A stretch of DNA of 64,000 bases from Fragum whitleyi. Lineage: Eukaryota > Mollusca > Bivalvia > Cardiida > Cardiidae. The position numbers were made by a program, and so were the translations under genes. The notes beneath the pieces were generated by a model. The model had not been told where the DNA came from, did no database searches, and was given only the letters and a program-made list of their open reading frames with translations. The DNA is taken from contig OX411559.1 of the NCBI GenBank assembly GCA_948146395.1, positions 3,830,501 through 3,894,500 of the forward strand. Direction: 5' to 3'. Positions 21,725 to 31,719 of the stretch are shown here, in pieces. The stretch's first letter is position 1; each line of letters begins with the position of its first letter.

Positions 21725-22452
21725 CATTCGGAACATCACTCGGCCAATCTCATGATCATTCGGAACACCACTCGACCAATCTCGCGATCGTTCGGAACAC
21801 CACTCGGCCAATCTCGCGATCATTCGGAACAACACTCGGCCAATCTCGCGATCATTCGGAACATCACTCGGCCAATCTCATGATCATTCGAAACACCACT
21901 CGGCCAATCTCGCGATCATCGGAACACCACTCGGCCAACCTCGCGATCATACGGAACACCACTCGGCCAATCTCGCGATCATTCGGAACAACACTCGGCC
22001 AATCTCGCGATCATTCGGAACACCACTCGGCCAATCTCACGATCAACCTCGGATGTACATAGACGGACTATTTCGAAAAATTACGGGAAACCCTTGGAAA
22101 AACTTGATGACGTCAGTTAAATAGCGTTAGCCCTCGAAACTGTGAGTGAAAACATTCGACGTCGCCAACGCTGCTCGTTTAAGTTACTGACGTGAAACCA
22201 TCGTATCCTTAAAAAATATCTTAAGAAGCTTAAATAGCGGCTGAATTAATCTTATTTTTTAAGAATAATTCGTCATTCTCAAAAATTAAGATTTTTCAGC
22301 CGTTATCTACTGTAAAATATAAATCTACAGTGTTAGTTTTTCTTACACTGTTTCCGCCTAACAAAATGCACGATTTGTTACATACCCATCCGCCTTCCAT
22401 ACATCCGAGGTATGTTGCAGTTTACGGAAATAGCCGAGTGATGTTCCGAATG
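21725..22452. mobile_element. Mutator-like element copy 2, with terminal repeat expanded into minisatellite
   Basis: Same element as 17198-17591 (shared GATGACGTCAGTTAAA, GTGAAAACATTCGACGTCG, TTACTGACGTGAAACCATCG). The right end is GCCGAGTGATGTTCCGAATG. Flanks TGTTCTATC and GGTCCTATC agree at 7 of 9, consistent with an old 9-base duplication. It is longer than copy 1 because its left terminal repeat is amplified. Confidence 0.8.
21726..22044 (+). repeat. 32-bp minisatellite, 10 units
   Basis: Consensus starts ATTCGGAACACCACTCGGCC and ends AATCTCGCGATC. Units begin at 21726, 21758, 21790, 21822, 21854, 21886, about 21918, 21949, 21981 and 22013, with one 31-base unit. The 121-codon ORF at 21697-22062 is a by-product: 32 bases is not a multiple of three, so the peptide cycles through three frames of the same DNA. 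Confidence 0.95.
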
Positions 22453-22461
22453 GGTCCTATC

Positions 22462-23670
22462 GTAAGAAGGAACAAACTTCAATTTTTGGTACTCTGAACT
22501 GTATAAGTTCAATTTGAAAATAACACGAATTTTTACCACCTCTCGTACTTTCCTCGTTTCACCATAGCAACAAAATGTGCAGCGTGTATATTACAAAAGC
22601 CTACTTCGAAATTCATCCTGTTAAATTTGCAGTAAAGCCAAAGCTTAAATCTTTTTATTATTATTATTATTATTATTGATTTCACTAAACTTGGCAGTAT
22701 GCATTTCCAAAGAAGATATTTTTTAGCTTAATCGACAGGATATTAAAGTGTAAGTACCTACAGAGAATGCCTTTGAATTAGTACTTACAAGGTACACATC
22801 TACAAATAGCACAAATTTAAAAATATTTGTAGTCATTAAATGAAGTAATTTCTATCTCTATATGAAAGGATGTTCCACTCGGCGTATTTTGAAACAGGGA
22901 TATATTCGAGTTTTTTGTCTTAATGTCTGTAGCAAACGGCCAGACAGACTCAAGAACCCTCGTTTACGAAAGTTACAAAGGTTGCACATTTTTAAGGAAT
23001 TTCAAATTTGCAGTATAAGAAACCCTTTTCCATATGTTAAAGATTCTAAATTGAGAAAACGAAGCTTCAGCAGCAAAGGCTTGAACACGTAGTCTGGGTG
23101 ACGTCGAATGCTTTCACTTTAAACATCAGAAATAATCAAATCGTTCAATATGACGTTGATAAAATCTTATTTGGTAGGATTTTTCATCAAACTCACCTCT
23201 GGTTATAGCTTGTGACAGAACTGCGCGTTTAACTCACTGCCAATGTGTCGTCTGCTTCTTTTTTTCACAAACTTACCACACAAATGGCATTGATTCCATC
23301 ATCTGGAAAAATTGTACACTACCCGTCGTCTCTCAGACAACGGGATACCAGTTTATCCGGTTAACTGTTGTCTCCCTTTGATTACAAAGAAAGACAAGAG
23401 GCGAATCACCGCCCTGTCATTATTCTTATGCTTGTGCTGACATAATACGCGTGAGTTGAAATTTGCAACTGTTTTCGTATAATTTAAAGGGAGTCTTTAA
23501 ATAATCTTCAAACTAGTATAGAGTCCCTGTTTAACGCAATTCACAAAATCCATGGCTGTCTGGCATAAAAAAGCTTGTAAAAAAGTAAATTGAAACTAAG
23601 AGGACACTACTTTTTTGAAAAGCTGATAACATCTGACTGGTTTGTTCACGCGTATTAACACTGCTGGAGG
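22462..23670. other. intergenic, no gene seen
   Basis: Holds an (ATT)n microsatellite at about 22655-22678. On the minus strand at about 23200-23195 there is a strong splice-donor-like CCAGAG/GTGAGT with no open frame before it; it could end a non-coding 5' exon of the symporter gene, but nothing else supports this. ORF 22862-23092 (76 codons) is not recognised. Confidence 0.35.
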
Positions 23671-23850
23671 TACAGTTAACAACACCATGAAATTGACATG
23701 GTGAATAATTTTAGATTTATTTTGGAATGAAATTGAATGAGTGCGAGGAGTGAGTTTTGATTGAAATTAAAAGGAGGTAGCCCAATATCGCTAATTTTGT
23801 TCAGGATGAACAAAATTAACGATATTCATTAATTCCCTTTAATAAAATAT
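23671..23850. repeat. family-4 MITE, partial, inverted
   Basis: Starts ACAGTTAACAACACCATGAA, carries GGAATGAAATTGAATGAG and the inner GCTAATTTTGTTCAGGATG / AACAAAATTAACGATATT pair. It stops after about 180 bases. Confidence 0.7.
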
Positions 23851-24440
23851 GCATACCAGTTTTTTTTTAAATGACTCCCTGTAGAAACGTCCACAAAAAA
23901 TGCCCCAATGTCTCCTTCGTGTCAATCTTATTATAATTATAGCTAAAAAGCTGAAAACGACAAATAAACAAACCAAATACTCTCAAACACACAAACAAAA
24001 AGTATTTATATAAATCACCATATTATCTGCCCCGGGCATATATGTTTGTCTCATCAATTACACGTGGTTGGTCCTGTTTTAGATGTCCCAAATTATGCAA
24101 AAGTCTAAGAACCAGCAATTTTATTACCAAATTAATGTGATTTTTCCCCCTCTGGGCTGATCTAATATTTAAACCTAATTGCAATGTGCATATTTCAAGC
24201 ACTACTGGTATGCATTTTTAATATTTCCCAGTGACTGTAATCAACCAATGGCTTGATTTTCTTACGAAAGATTCATGATTTGTTACTCGCCCCAAGAAAA
24301 TGGGCCATCTAGAATTTTTAAGAAGGGAGTATGCAAGGAGTATCAAAACTGGTTATGCTTTGGTTTCGCAAGCTTTTTTTAACTTACTTTTAATAAAGCT
24401 GTCAGTCATTGTGGCTGGAACGACTTACCATTGATTCATG

Positions 24441-24536
24441 CATTGCGTTCATGATGACAAAACGGTACAAAGGGCATGCAAAACCGGATATAATTTTCAA
24501 ACAGTTTACACCGCCCAATCATCCTGAACGCATGGG
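24441..24536. repeat. family-3 MITE, copy 2
   Basis: Ends GCGTTCATGATGACAAAACG and CATCCTGAACGCATGGG, with a shortened centre. Confidence 0.65.
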
Positions 24537-24565
24537 TTGATGAACCCGGACTTTCAGCTATAAAA

Positions 24566-24805
24566 TGAGCCTGTGCGTGAGATTTCCAACAATTTCAAAT
24601 ATGAGCAAAGCAAAGACTCTGATCAGCCTGTGCATTGCACAGTCTGTCCAGAGTCTTCACTATACGTTTAGTATAGAGAAGTGGTCTCAAAGTATCTGTA
24701 GACCATCAGGTAAGTTTATTTTTACAGTTTTGTGGCTGTTTATGCCTCTCAGTTTTTACACCTCACGGATATTTCAAATTGTTGGAAATGTCACGCACAG
24801 GCTCA
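24566..24805. repeat. family-2 palindromic MITE, copy 2
   Basis: Begins GAGCCTGTGCGTGAGATTTC and ends GGAAATGTCACGCACAGGCT; central GCCTGTGCATTGCACAG. The 94-codon ORF through it is incidental. Confidence 0.85.
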
Positions 24806-25200
24806 AATGTTTAAGAGGATCGTTACCGCGACCACGATCGAACCTATGACTCCATAAATTAACATCGGCGTGATACCAATTGTGCCATCGTCACGTTAGA
24901 CGTTATTTGGGAACCTTCCTTATCTAAAGTGGTCTTTCTACCGCAGTAGAAAATCGTGTTTGAAAGATAAATTCAATTGGGATTTTTTCAGAAACTTTAT
25001 CCGTCAACCAAAAAGGACTTTCTGACAACCCCGAAAAATTACATATCATTGAAAAACAGATTGGATCCAGTAGGTTTCAGTCAACTGCAATATTCCAAAA
25101 ATATTTTAATAAATAAGAACTTGGAATAAATGTTCTATATTTAGTAAATCTTGTAAAAGCGGAAAGGGTCGATCCTGGTAAGCGTGCCTGGTCCTCATTG

Positions 25201-25282
25201 TCCTGCGTTAAGGATGACAAAATGGTGCAAATTATTTGCAAATTTTACCGCACTTAGGTAAACGTGCAAAGCGGAGTATAAT
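25201..25282. repeat. family-3 MITE, right-truncated
   Basis: Starts TCCTGCGTTAAGGATGACAA and runs through GTGCAAAGCGGAGTATAAT, then stops shortly before the SINE at 25314. Confidence 0.65.
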
Positions 25283-25313
25283 ATGCTGGTTTTATCTTTT
25301 TTGCTCTTCCTTA

Positions 25314-25573
25314 ATGGGTCGGACTGTCAATCTAGAGGTCCGGGGTTCGATCCCCGACGGCGGCACTCATTCTTTCTGACAATTTGTCTCTCACCAACGG
25401 GTTGATAATCATAGACCTATGTGAGAAAGCAGCTGGAGGCTAGGAAAGGATGTGATGGTTGTACTGGTGAGAGAAATACCAGGAATCCATTGTTAGGTGC
25501 TCCAAAAGCCGCGATTTAACTAAAAAATGTTGAAAGCGGCGTTAAACTCCATTTACTCAATCAATCAATCTTC
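25314..25573 (+). repeat. tRNA-derived SINE, 5'-truncated head
   Basis: Keeps GGACTGTCAATCTAGAGGTC and GGTTCGATCCCCGACGGCGG, then the body (CACTCATTCTTTCTGAC, CAGCTGGAGGCTAGGAAAGG) and a CAAT-type tail ending TCAATCAATCAATC. The first part of the tRNA head with the A box is missing. Confidence 0.85.
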
Positions 25574-27876
25574 GTTGATGGACCCTTTTAGAAATACATA
25601 CAAATGAAAATTTGACATTCAATGCGTATATGTTTAATCTGTGATCGCATGGCAAACTACCTTTCCGCTATTGAAAATTTCAGTCTCATGCTGTTCATAG
25701 GGAAGCTTTGTGCGGTTGCAATGGATCACCTAGGCAGTTTTGACAGGGTCGTATGTCCTTGACTCTGTCGGCGAATTATGTTATACGAATCGCCCATAGT
25801 AAGGCGATTAATCAGCGGTTGGTTGCCGAATTATTGCGCAGTAAAATCCAAGAACACGCCAATTCGTTTAAGATCAGTACATGCCGATGAGGTCGACTGA
25901 TCACAGAACAGTTTCGACGAATAGTATCTGGTTTACCGCAAAAAAGTCTCATAATGTCCAATTATACAATAAACATAGATTCGATCCTCGGCGGCGGTTG
26001 AATTTCTTTGATTGTTGATAGGTTATTATAATTAAGTGCTGAAAAATAATTGCACGATAAATAGAATAACATATAAGTGGCTAAACATATCAATATAATC
26101 ATGTCTCGGCTGCGAGAATTTTTCATGACTCAACAAGGTCTCGACGTGATAAATATATAATACATACTTAGTGTTTTGTATTAGAAAAAATAACTAACGA
26201 GGTTGGGAGAATTAATCATTGAGACAATATCAATTTTCACGACCGCGTAAGATATTTTTTCATACAATTCATTATGTATGTATTATATTTTTCTTATAAC
26301 CTCTATTTGTCTTGTTTCCGTCGATGTTTCTAAACGAAATGCAAGTTTCAAAAAATAACCGCATTATATCATTGTTCTAAACATAACTATATGATATCAT
26401 AAAAAATATCATACAGGATGTTACCCCACGAATATTTGTATGGTTAAAAATAAATACCTCCAACATCGACCAGATAACATTGATATTTTAAGACACTATG
26501 GGTGTATTTTAAAACACGAGCTCTGACATAGATGCTCAGTCCGTAACCATAGATATATCGGGTATGATTAGAAAATCAAATGATAGGAATTTAACCTGAT
26601 CCCTTCACTGCTACTATGAAAGTACATGTTTGAGTGAACCTTACGCTATAAGACAAGCAAAAATGTTGGTTTAAAGGCAACTTTTAAGCTTTTTGATGCG
26701 CTATTTAAACCTGTTTTATCTTTTTCGAACAAAGGGCACGAGAATCAAACGATAAAAAGTTGATTTCACGGCTCACCGCACAAAATCTAGCTATAACATA
26801 TCATTCTCAATAAAACAAACATACTGATTATGGACAATACTTAATGCACTACTGAGATACCTTCTCTAAGCCTGATGGGTCAGGGACTTGTTTTACTTAC
26901 CATCTTACGGAAAAAATAACGATGATAATAAACATCACAAATCGTTCCTGTTGTTTTCATTTATTGTTTGATTCTACCTTGCAATATATCATTGGAAGCA
27001 TCTTTAGAAGACGATTCAAACGAAATAATGCAGAAATCTATTTTAAGTTACTACTGTAACTTACGTAAAAATTGATCGAAAGATGTTTACTATTACAAAC
27101 CCCAGGTGTATGGAAGGCGATTATGTTAGGATGCAAAACTTATTTAAACAAGTAGAAAATCGAAGAACTTGTAATTGATAGAAGGAAATTTGCATTGGAA
27201 ATTCTAAGATCTTTTCATATTGGTCCTTAGCGAAAGTTGAGACGGATATTTTGTTTTCACTGAGGTATGAAATGGGGGACTCTTTTTTCATTAATTCATG
27301 TTTTTTGCGATGTATTTACAAACAAAGATAATGTCACGGCCACACCGGACAATAAATTGCGATTATTCTTCCTAAAAAAAAAAAAAAAAAAAAAAAAAAA
27401 ACACAGGCTAGGGGCAGTTAGACGCTGGCAACTTCTGGCAAGCTTCTCACAACTTACCAAAATCACCAGTAACTACCGTCCCTACAAATCGATTTCTAGT
27501 TTTTTCAGGGTGGAAAGAAAACGAGTGAAAATAAAGACTGAAATCGATTGGCCAAAATGTAAGTGAATCCAAAATACTGCGATGTTTTTCCCGATGAATC
27601 CCGAAACTAATTCGGTTTTAATATCATTCTATCGGATTTCACTACCTTAATTACACTAATGGACATGACGAATACTCGTATAGTAAAATGTTTAAGTGTC
27701 AAGTCACGAAATTCGTAAAATAGATATTTGAAAAATGTATTGATTCCAGTAGCTGTCAATAAAAATAAGCGTTTCAAATAAATCTAATTTTAGAAGGTAA
27801 AATGACCATACAGAAAATCTGGCAGCTGTGATAACATGGAATAGGGCCGATAATATCTTCCTCGCCAGTTACTTCT
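25574..27876. other. intergenic 2.3 kb, no gene seen
   Basis: AT-rich. 26930-27105 is a copy of the dispersed repeat also at 57465-57650 (TTGCAATAT.TC.TTGGAA, GATGTTTA.TA..ACA). A poly-A tract of ~26 lies at 27375-27401. The 99-codon ORF across it is driven by poly-lysine codons and is not credible. Confidence 0.4.
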
Positions 27877-28362
27877 TATTACATCGTGAAATTGACTTTC
27901 AACTCGATCAAAAACCATTCAAAATCGCTCACTAAAGATGCGTTCCATTAATTTATTCCGAACACTCAAACAAAGCATTCAAAAACGCCCCAAAATCATT
28001 CAAAGTCGTTCAAAAGGATAATAAATTTGTAATTCCATTCAAATAGAACAACTCATTGCACATTATCATTGAATGTAGATTTTAAAGTGTCTTATTAGCA
28101 AACAGGAAAATACGTTGGTTTCAAAAGGGGGGTAATGAATCATCGCTAATTTCGTTTAAACTGACGCAATTAGCGATGAGTTATTACATCTACATCCCTT
28201 TAAAAACACAAATATTTTCAAGTTTACGTATCTTTTTGGGCTAATCAATCGTTTTAGTATTACGTTCCATTAATTTCATTCAAACTCGCTCCTCTCATTA
28301 ATTCAATTTCATTCTGATTTCATTCAAAAATCGGACACGGTGTCAATTTCTCGATGTAAATA
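27877..28362. repeat. family-4 MITE, near full length
   Basis: Starts ACATCGTGAAATTGACTTTC and ends GGTGTCAATTTCTCGATGT, so the ends are inverted repeats of about 20 bases. It includes TTCCGAACACTCAAACAAAG and the inner CATCGCTAATTTCG / GCAATTAGCGATGAG pair. Confidence 0.8.
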
Positions 28363-28860
28363 ACTGAAGTATGACATGACACAAATGTATATGAAAAAAA
28401 AAGATAAATAAAACAAACAAAAAACTATGCTGTTTTCAATATCATAAACCAGCTCTAACTTTAGGGGAACGAAGCACTCACGAGTGCTTCTTAAATGGAG
28501 CCTTGCACATCTTTTGTGTGTTTCAAAAAGGGGATGCTCGCAGGGGTTTCGAGGTAGTTAGCACATGGAAAATTACGAACCTGCTGAAATCTCCGATATT
28601 CTCCGATAATTCCAGATCACAAAATGAATACAATTAATGTAATTGTCTGTTATTTTGACTTGGCAAGGCGATGTCAACAAGAACAATTTTGCTGCATTAA
28701 AAGTAAACGGAAACACTCGGCGATTCTACGGAATAGAGCTCGGGAATAACAATGGTGCAGCCATCATCCAACGCGTCGTTTCACAAATACTGAGTTTTCA
28801 GAAGCAACAAGATGACGTGGTGTAAACAAAATCAACGATATCTGGATTAAATTTTGGAAT

Positions 28861-29100
28861 TTGTGCCTGTGCACGACATTTCCAACAATTTGACATGTGC
28901 GTGCTATGCAAACATTAAGTAGTCTAGACAGCCCAAAATGGCAATCATGAGATCACCTAACTACCTAAAGATACCTTGTTACCTTGTCTATCTATCTAGT
29001 GCATAGTGAAGACTTTGGTCAGACTGTGCGGATGCACAGGCTGGCTAGAGTCTTTACTTTTGCTAATTTGAAATTGATGGAAATATCATGCACAGGCTCA
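28861..29100. repeat. family-2 palindromic MITE, copy 3
   Basis: Begins GCCTGTGCACGACATTTCC and ends ATATCATGCACAGGCTCA. The centre has GTCAGACTGTGCGGATGCAC. Flanked on the right by an (AT)n run near 29245-29263. Confidence 0.8.
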
Positions 29101-29492
29101 TTTCATAATATGATTTCACTGCGTATTGTTATTAGATTATCATTTGCCAAAAAGATCACCATAGACGATAAGAAAATATTAAAGATATTTGCTTTTCTTC
29201 AAACATATTGAACGAAGTACCACCAGAAGCCGAAATATGTATATAAATATATATATATATATTATAAAATGACTTCCAATTACTACACTAACGACCAAGT
29301 TAGACCCTACTTTTTAATTTTCGGACAAGTCCGAGAGATGTTCCGAATGCATTTACGGTTGAGGCGAAGCACATAATTCAGATATCATCGATTCTTCAAT
29401 CTCAGAGGAGAAACGCCATACATTCAAGAGTTAAGTCTTCGATGGATTATCACAACCTTGAAAATTCAGAATCAACAGCAGTCATGATGTTT

Positions 29493-29745
29493 TGCTTGAT
29501 TGAGTTGGAATTTAACATCGCTAAAAAACCTTTTATGTCACATCGCAGCTGTTGGAACACCTAACGATTGGTTCCTAGCATTTTCGCACCAGTAAACTTG
29601 TACGACGGCACACATTCCGAGTCTCCAGCCCTCCCACCCATGATCTATCTACCATTATCCGATTATCCACCTAAAGGTTCGAGTCAAACGTCGGACTAAA
29701 TATGAGACTCCGCCAGGGATCGAACCACTGATCCCACGAGAAGTC
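29493..29745 (-). repeat. tRNA-derived SINE, diverged
   Basis: Reads TTGGAACACCTAACGATTGG, CAAACGTCGGACTAAATATG and CGCCAGGGATCGAACCACTG. It is the same family as 6741-7033 but heavily mutated; the tRNA head is partial. Confidence 0.75.
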
Positions 29746-30252
29746 TTTATAATAAGAATTGATTAGCGTATCGACGAAATGCGTTTTCTTTTTTCTTTAT
29801 TTTTTTTTTATTTCTTTTTGTTGTTGTTGTTGTTTTTGGTAATCACATAAAAAAAATCTATCTCGTCGATTGCTGAAAAAAGGTCCGAAACGCTTGAAAA
29901 GCTGCACTTTCAAGACATTTTGGCTGTCCTCTGACTGGTTTTTTTATGATTAATTCATATGATATTATGCTTTAATAAAAATTACGCCGAACCTTTCTGA
30001 GTTTTCTTTAAAAATATACTCGCCCTGCCATGTCAAAAGCAACATAAATTACCTTTTAAATAAAACAAAGTCCAACTATAATTACACAAAGATTACACTC
30101 CGAATAAAGACACTTTGTAAAAGTAAATAAATTGGATACAAACTAAATGTTTCGAGTTCTTATCAATCTTACCTAAACTATTTTAATTTACATCACTCAT
30201 TTAAAAACTCTGTGTTTATGTTTAGAAGGAATTTAAGTTCATTTTATCTCAT

Positions 30253-30412
30253 TAAGGTAGTTGGACCGTAATTGTTCCGCAGCGTTTCGGTCATATGAAA
30301 TTTAACAGTGTAAACCGAGGTTTCATAATGATTTCATTAGGAAACCTCGGTTAACATTGTGAAAGATCATGGTTTCCAAAATGATGCAGAACTATTACGG
30401 GTCGGCTACGTC
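30253..30412. repeat. family-1 hairpin MITE, copy 3
   Basis: TTAAGGTAGTTGGACCGTAA to CTATTACGGGTCGGCTACG with core ACCGAGGTTTCATAATGA / TCATTAGGAAACCTCGGT. Confidence 0.9.
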
Positions 30413-30620
30413 AAGCCACTTTTATGATATTTTCAACAATTGTACTTTGTTACCGATCACATGATCAGGGTCTTAACAATTGATACAGTAAGAAATATCA
30501 TGAAATTGATAACTTGATTGATTTTTGAATAATTTTGGAGTGAAATTAAATTATTCTGTGGAGCGAGTTTTAAATTATTTAATCGGGCGAAACTAGCGAT
30601 AAACATTTATCGCCGTTTTT

Positions 30621-30779
30621 AGGTAGTTGACCCTAAAATGTTCCGCAACGTTCGGAGATAATGAACTTTAACAGTGTTAACCGAGGTTTCCTAATGATTT
30701 TCATTAGGGAACCTCGGTTAACATTGTGAAAGAACATGTGGTCAAAATTGTTGAGGAACAATTACGGGTCTACTACCTA
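30621..30779. repeat. family-1 hairpin MITE, copy 4 (nested)
   Basis: AGGTAGTTGACCCTAAAATG to ATTACGGGTCTACTACCT; the core palindrome AACCGAGGTTTCCTAATGA is intact. Confidence 0.92.
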
Positions 30780-30817
30780 GATAAAATCTACGTAGACTAT
30801 TATTCGGAATTTGTGTC

Positions 30818-30981
30818 TTAAGGTAATGGACCCGTAATAGTTCCGCAACATTTCGGGAGTAATGAACTTTTACAGTGTAAACCGAGGTTTCCTAATGATT
30901 TTCATTAGGAAACCTCGGTAAACATTGTGAAAGTCCATGATTGCCGAAATGTTGCGGAACTGTTACGGGTCCACTACCTTA
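30818..30981. repeat. family-1 hairpin MITE, copy 5 (nested)
   Basis: TTAAGGTAATGGACCCGTAA to TTACGGGTCCACTACCTTAA. It is the most regular copy: arms match almost base for base around the TTTT loop, suggesting recent insertion. Confidence 0.93.
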
Positions 30982-31447
30982 AAATTTCAAATCAGGGGCT
31001 TGAGATTACACCTGCAAATAAAGTAGTAGAATGATTTATTCGATTTGAATTAAATAGTGAACGTTTTGAGTTTTTTGCTTGATTGGAGTGGATTATCGGA
31101 GCGCTGAGCGAGCGATTTTGAATGTTTTTTTTTTTTTCATTGAGATGAGAGTCAATTTCAAAAAAGCCAAAATTGTATCGAGAAGGAGTCAACCAGAAGA
31201 CGCATTTCAAAAGTGATTCTATAGTTGGATAGAATGAAGGTTCTTTAATTCAGAAATTAATTGGAAACAAAAAGTTTCGACCATAGTCAATCTACGTAGT
31301 CCGCACAGTCCAAATTAAGTCAAGAATGTGCAGACTGGATAGAGCGTTTTGTACTACATAATGATTCTCTGTTCGCTCGACGGAAACCATTTGACAAAAT
31401 TGTGGAGGTCAGCTTTGCAAGTCGGTTCTAAATGATAGTTTGTAAGT

Positions 31448-31718
31448 TTGAATCGGGTTAAACGCCGCTTTTAACAATCTTTTTATCATATCACAGCAGC
31501 TGGAGCGCCTAACAATGAATCACTGGAATCACATCAATACAACCATTACAACATTTCCTAGCCTCCAGCTGATATTCAACATAGGTCTGCGATTATCAAC
31601 CAAATGGGGGGAGATATACATGTATAGTCGGAAAGTATGAGTGCCGCCGTAGGACATCGGACCCGGGACCCTTTAAATGATGGCCCGGCGTGATACAAAC
31701 TGCGTTATGACGGCGACT
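31448..31718 (-). repeat. tRNA-derived SINE, diverged
   Basis: AAACGCCGCTTTTAACAATC, CTGGAGCGCCTAACAATG, CCTAGCCTCCAGCTG and GAGTGCCGCCGTAGGACATC place it in the same family as 6741-7033, with a decayed head. Confidence 0.8.
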
Positions 31719-31719
31719 C

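Larger units (their letters stand above)
30490..31162. repeat. family-4 MITE (inverted) split by two family-1 MITEs
   Basis: The left half 30490-30618 (ATCATGAAATTGATAAC, GGAGCGAGTTTTAAA) and right half about 31060-31162 (GCGCTGAGCGAGCGATTTTG, GAGTCAATTTC) make up one inverted family-4 element. Between them sit family-1 MITEs at 30621-30779 and 30818-30981. The nesting shows that family 1 moved after this family-4 copy settled. Confidence 0.75.

Noticed and set aside
21720..22060. CRISPR array
   Set aside because: 32-bp units repeat head to tail with no unique spacers, in a eukaryotic genome.
21697..22062. 121-codon ORF with repeating peptide
   Set aside because: It is the 32-bp minisatellite read through three cycling frames; it lies in a transposon end and has no gene context.
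27267..27566. 99-codon ORF
   Set aside because: Central part is poly-lysine from a poly-A tract; flanks show no protein family.
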